A DNA stretch of 64,000 bases, taken from positions 28,925 to 92,924 of the forward strand of contig JAZARR010000283.1 of NCBI GenBank assembly GCA_037389465.1, given 5' to 3'. This stretch comes from Baylisascaris procyonis (Eukaryota; Nematoda; Chromadorea; Rhabditida; Ascarididae). Positions 57,883 to 64,000 of the stretch are shown here, in pieces. A model generated the notes under the pieces. It had not been told where the DNA came from. It ran no database searches and saw nothing but the letters and a program-made list of their open reading frames with translations. Each line of letters opens with the position of its first letter. Within the stretch, counting starts at the first letter, position 1. A program made the translations under genes and the position numbers.

Positions 57883-60650
57883 GTTTGTGTCAACTAGATG
57901 CCTATAAGTGGCGAGTAGTTCACAAAACATGATGATATTGCGGTGAATTCAACGGTTGTTTGTGTCAACTAGATGCCTATAAGTGGCGAGTAGTTCACAA
58001 AACATGATGATATTGCGGTGAATTCAACGGTTGTTTGTGTCAACTAGATGCCTATAAGTGGCGAGTAGTTCACAAAACATGATGATATTGCGGTGAATTC
58101 AACGGTTGTTTGTGTCAACTAGATGCCTATAAGTGGCGAGTAGTTCACAAAACATGATGATATTGCGGTGAATTCAACGGTTGTTCGTGTCAACTAGATG
58201 CCTATAAGTGGCGAGTAGTTCACAAAACATGATGATATTGCGGTGAATTCAACGGTTGTTTGTGTCAACTAGATGCCTATAAGTGGCGAGTAGTTCACAA
58301 AACATGATGATATTGCGGTGAATTCAACGGTTGTTTGTGTCAACTAGATGCCTATAAGTGGCGAGTAGTTCACAAAACATGATGATATTGCGGTGAATTC
58401 AACGGTTGTTTGTGTCAACTAGATGCCTATAAGTGGCGAGTAGTTCACAAAACATGATGATATTGCGGTGAATTCAACGGTTGTTTGTGTCAACTAGATG
58501 CCTATAAGTGGCGAGTAGTTCACAAAACATGACGATATTGCGGTGAATTCAACGGTTCTTTGTGTCAACTAGATGCCTATAAGTGGCGAGTAGTTCACAA
58601 AACATGAAGATATTGCGGTGAATTCAAGGTTGTTCGTGTCAACTAGATGCCTATAAGTGGCGAGTAGTTCACAAAACATGATGATATTGCGGTGAATTCA
58701 ACGGTTGTTTGTGTCAACTAGATGCCTATAAGTGGCGAGTAGTTCACAAAACATGATGATATTGCGGTGAATTCAACGGTTGTTTGTGTCAACTAGATGC
58801 CTATAAGTGGCGAGTAGTTCACAAAACATGAAGATATTGCGGTGAATTCAACGGTTGTTTGTGTCAACTAGATGCCTATAAGTGGCGAGTAGTTCACAAA
58901 ACATGATGATATTGCGGTGAATTCAACGGTTGTTTGTGTCAACTAGATGCCTATAAGTGGCGAGTAGTTCACAAAACATGATGATATTGCGGTGAATTCA
59001 ACGGTTGTTTGTGTCAACTAGATGCCTATAAGTGGCGAGTAGTTCACAAAACATGATGATATTGCGGTGAATTCAACGGTTGTTTGTGTCAACTAGATGC
59101 CTATAAGTGGCGAGTAGTTCACAAAACATGATGATATTGCGGTGAATTCAACGGTTGTTTGTGTCAACTAGATGCCTATAAGTGGCGAGTAGTTCACAAA
59201 ACATGATGATATTGCTGTGAATTCAACGGTTGTTTGTCAACTAGATGCCTATAAGTGGCGAGTAGTTCACAAAACATGATGATATTGCGGTGAATTCAAG
59301 GTTGTTTGTGTCAACTAGATGCCTATAAGTGGCGAGTAGTTCACAAAACATGACGATATTGCGGTGAATTCAACGGTTGTTTGTGTCAACTAGATGCCTA
59401 TAAGTGGCGAGTAGTTCACAAAACATGATGATATTGCGGTGAATTCAACGGTTGTTTGTGTCAACTAGATGCCTATAAGTGGCGAGTAGTTCACAAAACA
59501 TGACGATATTGCGGTGAATTCAACGGTTGTTTGTGTCAACTAGATGCCTATAAGTGGCGAGTAGTTCACAAAACATGATGATATTGCGGTGAATTCAACG
59601 GTTGTTTGTGTCAACTAGATGCCTATAAGTGGCGAGTAGTTCACAAAACATGATGATATTGCGGTGAATTCAACGGTTGTTTGTGTCAACTAGATGCCTG
59701 TAAGTGGCGAGTAGTTCAAAAAACATGATGATATTGCGGTGAATTCAACGGTTGTTTTTGTCAACTAGATGCCTATAAGTGGCGAGTAGTTCACAAAACA
59801 TGATGATATTGCGGTGAACTCAACGGTTGTTTGTGTCAACTAGATGCCTATAAGTGGCGAGTAGTTCACAAAACATGATGATATTGCGGTGAATTCAGCG
59901 GTTGTTTGTGTCAACTAGATGCCTATAAGTGGCGAGTAGTTCACAAAACATGATGATATTGCGGTGAATTCAACGGTTGTTTGTGTCAACTAGATGCCTA
60001 TAAGTGGCGAGTAGTTCACAAAACATGATGATATTGCGGTGAATTCAACGGTTGTTTGTGTCAACTAGATGCCTATAAGTGGCGAGTAGTTCACAAAATA
60101 TGATGATATTGCGGTGAATTCAAGGTTGTTTGTGTCAACTAGATGCCTATAAGTTGCGAGTAGTTCACAAAACATGATGATATTGCTGTGAATTCAACGG
60201 TTGTTTGTGTCAACTAGATGCCTATAAGTGGCGAGTAGTTCACAAAACATGATGATATTGCGGTGAATTCAAGGTTGTTTTGTCAACTAGATGCCTATAA
60301 GTGGCGAGTAGTTCACAAAACATGATGATATTGCTGTGAATTCAACGGTTGTTTGTGTCAACTAGATGCCTATAAGTGGCGAGTAGTTCACAAAACATGA
60401 TGATATTGCTGTGAATTCAACGGTTGTTTGTGTCAACTAGATGCCTATAAGTGGCGAGTAGTTCACAAAACATGATGATATTGCTGTGAATTCAACGGTT
60501 GTTTGTGTCAACCAGATGCCTATAAGTGGCGAGTAGTTCACAAAACATGATGATATTGCGGTGAATTCAACGGTTGTTTGTGTCAACTAGATGCCTATAA
60601 GTGGCGAGTAGTTCACAAAACATGATGATATTGCGGTGAATTCAACGGTT
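57883..60650. repeat. Transition zone with frequent monomer variants
   Basis: Thirty-seven copies, of which about half are variant. Examples: T4C at 58,186; T51C at 58,533, 59,354 and 59,504; G1C at 58,558; T51A at 58,608 and 58,832; C71 deletion in 58,558-58,631 followed by T4C at 58,635; G60T at 59,216. Copy 59,232-59,303 is 72 bp, lacking two bases near offset 5 and C71. Copies from 59,679 to 59,903 carry A22G, C41A, G5T, T66C (destroying GAATTC) and A70G. Copy 60,054-60,127 has C46T and no C71. G60T occurs in three consecutive copies from 60,277 to 60,500, and T13C at 60,513. Several are single-copy changes not seen to the left. Confidence 0.9.
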
Positions 60651-60798
60651 GTTTGTGTCAACTAGATGCCTATTGGCAACGAGTAGTTCACAAAACATGA
60701 TGATATTGCGGTGAACTCAGCGTTCTTTGTGTCAACCAGACGACTAAAGTGGCGAGTAGTTCACAAAACATGACGATATTGCGGTGAATTCAACGGTT
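60651..60798. repeat. Diverged monomer pair Y-X, copy 1
   Basis: Two adjacent 74-bp copies are much more diverged than their neighbours. The left one (Y, 60,651-60,724) reads TATTGGCAAC in place of TATAAGTGGC at offsets 21-30 and GAACTCAGCG in place of GAATTCAACGG near its end (T66C, A70G, one G lost). The right one (X, 60,725-60,798) has G1C, T13C, T17C, C19A, loss of T23, and T51C. Both remain clearly satellite monomers in the same orientation. The pair recurs at 61,547-61,694, and X alone, with half of Y, at 62,290-62,437. Confidence 0.93.
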
Positions 60799-61546
60799 GT
60801 TTGTGTCAACTAGATGCCTATAAGTGGCGAGTAGTTCACAAAACATGATGATATTGCGGTGAATTCAAGGTTGTTCGTGTCAACTAGATGCCTATAAGTT
60901 GCGAGTAGTTCACAAAATATGATGATATTGCTGTGAATTCAAGGTTGTTCGTGTCAACTAGATGCCTATAAGTGGCGAGTAGTTCACAAAACATGATGAT
61001 ATTGCGGTGAATTCAACGGTTGTTTGTGTCAACTAGATGCCTATAAGTGGCGAGTAGTTCACAAAACATGATGATATTGCGGTGAATTCAACGGTTGTTT
61101 GTGTCAACTAGATGCCTATAAGTGGCGAGTAGTTCACAAAACATGATGATATTGCGGTGAATTCAACGGTTGTTTGTGTCAACTAGATGCCTATAAGTGG
61201 CGAGTAGTTCACAAAACATGATGATATTGCGGTGAATTCAACGGTTGTTTGTGTCAACTAGATGCCTATAAGTGGCGAGTAGTTCACAAAACATGACGAT
61301 ATTGCGGTGAATTCAACGGTTGTTCGTGTCAACTAGATGCCTATAAGTGGCGAGTAGTTCACAAAACATGATGATATTGCGGTGAATTCAACGGTTGTTT
61401 GTGTCAACTAGATGCCTATAAGTGGCGAGTAGTTCACAAAACATGATGATATTGCGGTGAATTCAACGGTTGTTTGTGTCAACTAGATGCCTGTAAGTGG
61501 CGAGTAGTTCACAAAACATGACGATATTGCGGTGAATTCAACGGTT
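60799..61546. repeat. Ten monomers between the Y-X pairs
   Basis: Copy 60,799-60,872 lacks C71. The next, 60,873-60,946, has T4C, G28T, C46T, G60T and no C71, and is followed by T4C at 60,950. Three reference-like copies follow from 61,022 to 61,246; then T51C at 61,297, T4C at 61,325, and A22G with T51C in the copy from 61,472. The order after X (a C71-deletion copy, then a copy with T4C and G28T) is repeated after the second X at 61,695-61,843. The distance from the first to the second Y-X pair is 896 bp, 12 monomers. Confidence 0.91.
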
Positions 61547-61694
61547 GTTTGTGTGAACTAGATGCCTATTGGCAACGAGTAGTTCACAAAACATGATGAT
61601 ATTGCGGTGAACTCAGCGTTCTCTGTGTCAACCAGACGACTAAAGTGGCGAGTAGTTCACAAAACATGACGATATTGCGGCGAATTCAACGGTT
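61547..61694. repeat. Diverged monomer pair Y-X, copy 2
   Basis: Y (61,547-61,620) shares the TATTGGCAAC block and the GAACTCAGCG end of copy 1 and adds C9G at 61,555. X (61,621-61,694) shares G1C, T13C, T17C, C19A, loss of T23 and T51C, and adds T3C and T62C (GCGGCGAA). The pair is clearly copied from the same ancestor as 60,651-60,798 and has since gained a few private changes. Confidence 0.93.
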
Positions 61695-61992
61695 GTTTGT
61701 GTCAACTAGATGCCTATAAGTGGCGAGTAGTTCACAAAACATGAAGATATTGCGGTGAATTCAAGGTTGTTCGTGTCAACTAGATGCCTATAAGTTGCGA
61801 GTAGTTCACAAAACATGATGATATTGCGGTGAACTCAACGGTTGTTTGTGTCAACTAGATGCCTATAAGTGGCGTGTAGTTCACAAAACATGATGATATT
61901 GCGGTGAATTCAACGGTTGTTTGTGTCAACTAGATGCCTATAAGTGGCGAGTAGTTCACAAAACATGATGATATTGCGGTGAATTCAAGGTT
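61695..61992. repeat. Four diverged monomers after the second Y-X pair
   Basis: The copies are: T51A with C71 lost (61,695-61,768); T4C, G28T and T66C (61,769-61,843); A32T (61,844-61,918); and C71 lost (61,919-61,992). The first two resemble the C and D members of the five-monomer higher-order repeat farther right. Confidence 0.9.
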
Positions 61993-62289
61993 GTTCGTGT
62001 CAACTGGATGCCTCTAAGTGGCGAGTAGTTCACAAAACGATGATATTGCTGTGAATTCAACGGTTGTTTGTGTCAACTAGATGCCTATAAGTGGCGAGTA
62101 GTTCACAAAACATGATGATATTGCTGTGAATTCAATGCTTGTTTGTGTCGACTAGATGCCTATAAGTGGCGAGTAGTTCACAAAACATGATGATATTGCT
62201 GTGAATTCAAGGTTGTTCGTGTCAACTAGATGCCTATGAGTTGCGAGTAGTTCACAAAAGATGACGATATTGGGGTGAATTCAACGGTT
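61993..62289. repeat. Four-monomer block, copy 1 (297 bp)
   Basis: The copies are: 61,993-62,065 (73 bp; T4C, A14G, A22C, loss of AT in the ACATGATG region, G60T; this is type B of the higher-order repeat); 62,066-62,140 (G60T, C71T, G73C, giving TTCAATGCTT); 62,141-62,214 (A10G, G60T, C71 lost); and 62,215-62,289 (T4C, A24G, G28T, C46G, T51C, C59G). The same four types in the same order lie at 63,403-63,699, exactly 1,410 bp away. Confidence 0.92.
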
Positions 62290-62437
62290 GTTTGTGTCAA
62301 CTAGATGCCTATAAGTGGCGAGTAGTTCACAAAACATGATGATATTGCGGTGAACTCAGCGCTCTTTGTGTCAACCAGACGACTAAAGTGGCGAGTAGTT
62401 CACAAAACATGACGATATTGCGGCGAATTCAACGGTT
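62290..62437. repeat. Chimeric Y monomer plus X, copy 3
   Basis: The left copy (62,290-62,363) is reference-like through offset 65, then has the Y-type end (GAACTCAGCG, here continuing CT where the other Y copies have TT). The TATTGGCAAC block of Y is absent. The right copy (62,364-62,437) is a full X with G1C, T13C, T17C, C19A, loss of T23, T51C and T62C, the last shared with X copy 2. The left copy is therefore best read as a recombinant between a reference monomer and Y, with the switch between offsets 31 and 65. Confidence 0.9.
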
Positions 62438-62661
62438 GTTTGTGTCAACTAGATGCCTATAAGTGGCGAGTAGTTCAGAAAATATGATGATATTGCGGTG
62501 AATTCAACGGTTGTTTGTGTCAACTAGATGCCTATAAGTGGCGAGTAGTTCACAAAACATGATGATATTGCGGTGAATTCAACGGTTGTTTGTGTCAACT
62601 AGATGCCTATAAGTGGCGAGTAGTTCACAAAACATGAAGATATTGCGGTGAATTCAAGGTT
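62438..62661. repeat. Three monomers before the higher-order repeat
   Basis: 62,438-62,512 has C41G and C46T (TTCAGAAAATATG), two changes shared with member A of the higher-order repeat. 62,513-62,587 is reference. 62,588-62,661 has T51A and lacks C71, like member C. Confidence 0.9.
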
Positions 62662-63032
62662 GTTCGTGTCAACTAGATGCCTGTAAGTGGCGAGTAGTTC
62701 AGAAAATATGATGATATTGCGGTGAATTCAAGGTTGTTCGTGTCAACTGGATGCCTCTAAGTGGCGAGTAGTTCACAAAACGATGATATTGCTGTGAATT
62801 CAACGGTTGTTTGTGTCAACTAGACGCCTATAAGTGGCGAGTAGTTCACAAAACATGAAGATATTGCGGTGAATTCAAGGTTGTTCGTGTCAACTAGATG
62901 GCTATAAGTTGCGAGTAGTTCACAAAACATGACGATATTGCGGTGACCTCAACGGTTGTTTGTGTCAACTACATGCCTATAAGTGGCGAGTAGTTCACAA
63001 AACATGATGATATTGCGGTGAATTCAACGGCT
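62662..63032. repeat. Five-monomer higher-order repeat A-B-C-D-E, copy 1 (371 bp)
   Basis: A, 62,662-62,735: T4C, A22G, C41G, C46T, C71 lost. B, 62,736-62,808 (73 bp): T4C, A14G, A22C, loss of AT near offsets 47-48, G60T. C, 62,809-62,882: T17C, T51A, C71 lost. D, 62,883-62,957: T4C, C19G, G28T, T51C, A65C, T66C. E, 62,958-63,032: G15C, T74C. Marker distances of exactly 371 bp between this copy and the next (AGAAAATATG, CTGGATG, GATGGCTA) establish the period. Confidence 0.93.
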
Positions 63033-63328
63033 GTTTGTGTCAACTAGATGCCTGTAATTGGCGAGTAGTTCAGAAAATATGATGATATTGCGGTGAATTC
63101 AAGGTTGTTCGTGTCAACTGGATGCCTCTAAGTGGCGAGTAGTTCACAAAACGATGATATTGCTGTGAATTCAACGGTTGTTTGTGTCAACTAGATGCCT
63201 ATAAGTGGCGAGTAGTTCACAAAACATGAAGATATTGCGGTGAATTCAAGGTTGTTCGTGTCAACTAGATGGCTATAAGTTGCGAGTACTTCACAAAACA
63301 TGACGATATTGCGGTGAGTTCAACGGTT
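63033..63328. repeat. Higher-order repeat copy 2, lacking E (296 bp)
   Basis: A (63,033-63,106; adds G26T), B (63,107-63,179), C (63,180-63,253) and D (63,254-63,328; adds G36C and A64G) follow in the same order as copy 1, but the next monomer is an A, not an E. The unit is thus four monomers, 296 bp. Loss of exactly one monomer fits unequal exchange in register. Confidence 0.92.
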
Positions 63329-63475
63329 GTGTGTGTAAACTAGATGCCTATAAGTGGCGAGTAGTTCAGAAAATATGATGATATTGCGGTGAATTCAAGG
63401 TTGTTCGTGTCAACTGGATGCCTCTAAGTGGCGAGTAGTTCACAAAACGATGATATTGCTGTGAATTCAACGGTT
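63329..63475. repeat. Higher-order repeat copy 3, A-B only
   Basis: A (63,329-63,402; has C41G, C46T and no C71, plus private T3G and C9A, but lacks T4C and A22G) and B (63,403-63,475; identical in type to the earlier B copies). C does not follow; instead the array continues with the monomer types that also follow B at 61,993. B is therefore the point where two duplicated segments are joined. Confidence 0.9.
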
Positions 63476-63699
63476 GTTTGTGTCAACTAGATGCCTATAA
63501 GTGGCGTGTAGTTCACAAAACATGATGATATTGCTGTGAATTCAATGCTTGTTTGTGTCGACTAGATGCCTATAAGTGGCGAGTAGTTCACAAAACATGA
63601 TGATATTGCTGTGAATTCAAGGTTGTTCGTGTCAACTAGATGCCTATAAGTTGCGAGTAGTTCACAAAAGATGATGATATTGCTGTGAATTCAACGGTT
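63403..63699. repeat. Four-monomer block, copy 2 (297 bp)
   Basis: This block has the same order as 61,993-62,289: B (63,403-63,475), then G60T/C71T/G73C with an added A32T (63,476-63,550), then A10G/G60T/C71 lost (63,551-63,624), then T4C/G28T/C46G (63,625-63,699). The last copy carries G60T instead of the T51C and C59G of copy 1 and lacks A24G. The offset is exactly 1,410 bp for every shared marker tested (CTGGATG, TTCAATGCTT, TTCACAAAAG). It overlaps the A-B entry by its B member. Confidence 0.91.
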
Positions 63700-64000
63700 G
63701 TTTGTGTCAACTAGATGCCTACAAGTGGCGAGTAGTTCACAAAACATGAAGACATTGCGGTGAATTCAAGGTTGTTCGTGTCAACTAGATGCCTATAAGT
63801 GGCGAGTAGTTCACAAAACATGACGATATTGCGGTGAACTCAACGGTTGTTTGTGTCAACTACATGCCTATAAGTGGCGAGTAGTTCACAAAACATGATA
63901 TTGGGGTGAATTCAACGGCTGTTTGTGTCAACTAGATGCCTATAAGTGGCGAGTAGTTCACAAAACATGACGATATTGCGGTAGAATTCAACGGTTGTTT
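63700..64000. repeat. Terminal diverged monomers, C-D-E-like order, cut by window end
   Basis: 63,700-63,773 has T23C, T51A, T54C and no C71 (C-like). 63,774-63,848 has T4C, T51C and T66C (D-like without C19G or G28T). 63,849-63,920 (72 bp) has G15C, loss of one ATG, C59G and T74C (E-like). 63,921-63,996 is the only 76-bp copy, with an extra A in GGTAGAATTC, and has T51C. The last four bases begin the next monomer. No non-satellite flank has been reached. Confidence 0.9.

Larger units (their letters stand above)
1..64000. repeat. 75-bp satellite DNA array filling the window
   Basis: The window is a single tandem array of a 75-bp monomer, always in the same orientation, with no inserted unique sequence or transposon. 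I count 854 complete monomers to base 63,996; the net length lost to small indels is 54 bp. Most copies are exactly 75 bp, and variants are 72, 73, 74 or, once, 76 bp. All six reading frames of the reference monomer contain a stop (forward: TAG at offsets 13-15, TAA at 23-25, TGA at 48-50), so open frames are limited to roughly one monomer and the array is non-coding. Arrays of this kind are known from centromeric, pericentromeric and subtelomeric heterochromatin of eukaryotes; which of these applies cannot be read from the sequence. I do not recognise the family. Confidence 0.98.

Noticed and set aside
61621..62736. Simple 743-bp tandem duplication, since X and B markers both recur 743 bp apart
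   Set aside because: The monomers between X and B differ in type and order in the two intervals (61,695-61,992 versus 62,438-62,735), so equal spacing reflects equal monomer number and length loss, not a clean duplication.
1..64000. CRISPR array, because of very regular direct repeats
   Set aside because: Repeats are contiguous, with no variable spacers; each 75-bp unit is the same sequence throughout. No cas genes are present.

Overview
The whole 64 kb window is one head-to-tail array of a 75-bp satellite repeat. I see no protein-coding gene, RNA gene, mobile element or unique sequence anywhere in it. In the numbering used throughout, offset 1 of the monomer is base 1 of the window, so bases 1-75 are the reference copy. 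On that scheme there are 854 complete monomers, ending at 63,996, plus the first 4 bases of another. All run in the same direction. The monomer is 40% G+C (22 A, 23 T, 19 G, 11 C), has more G than C on the given strand, and carries one GAATTC per copy. Its length is a multiple of three, but all three frames on each strand contain a stop in every reference copy, so no long reading frame can run through the array. A tandem array of this size and uniformity points to a eukaryotic nuclear genome (centromeric, pericentromeric, subtelomeric or other heterochromatin). The sequence does not allow me to name the species, and I do not recognise the monomer as a named satellite family.

Layout. (1) 1-39,375: 525 copies with no indel and no substitution that I could find. 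(2) 39,376-47,848: two long uniform blocks (59 and 51 reference copies) separated by single 74-bp copies that lack C71. (3) 47,849-57,882: mostly reference copies, with isolated variants from a small recurring set: loss of C71, T4C in the next copy, G60T, loss of one G of G72/G73, loss of T23, G28T. Three of the C71 deletions are spaced exactly four monomers apart. (4) 57,883-60,650: variants become frequent. (5) 60,651-64,000: nearly every copy is diverged. The zone contains two strongly diverged neighbours, here called Y and X, and a five-monomer higher-order repeat, here called A-B-C-D-E, with two further shortened copies.

Interpretation. Pure sequence on the left and increasing, structured divergence on the right is the pattern expected when unequal exchange and conversion keep an array interior uniform while its edge decays. 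The right-hand array edge is therefore probably not far beyond 64,000, and the array probably continues to the left. Several isolated variants inside the uniform part look like remnants of edge-type monomer pairs that have been almost completely overwritten. No gene system is present. The points of interest are the uniformity of the core, the higher-order repeats at the edge, and the remnants that record homogenisation.
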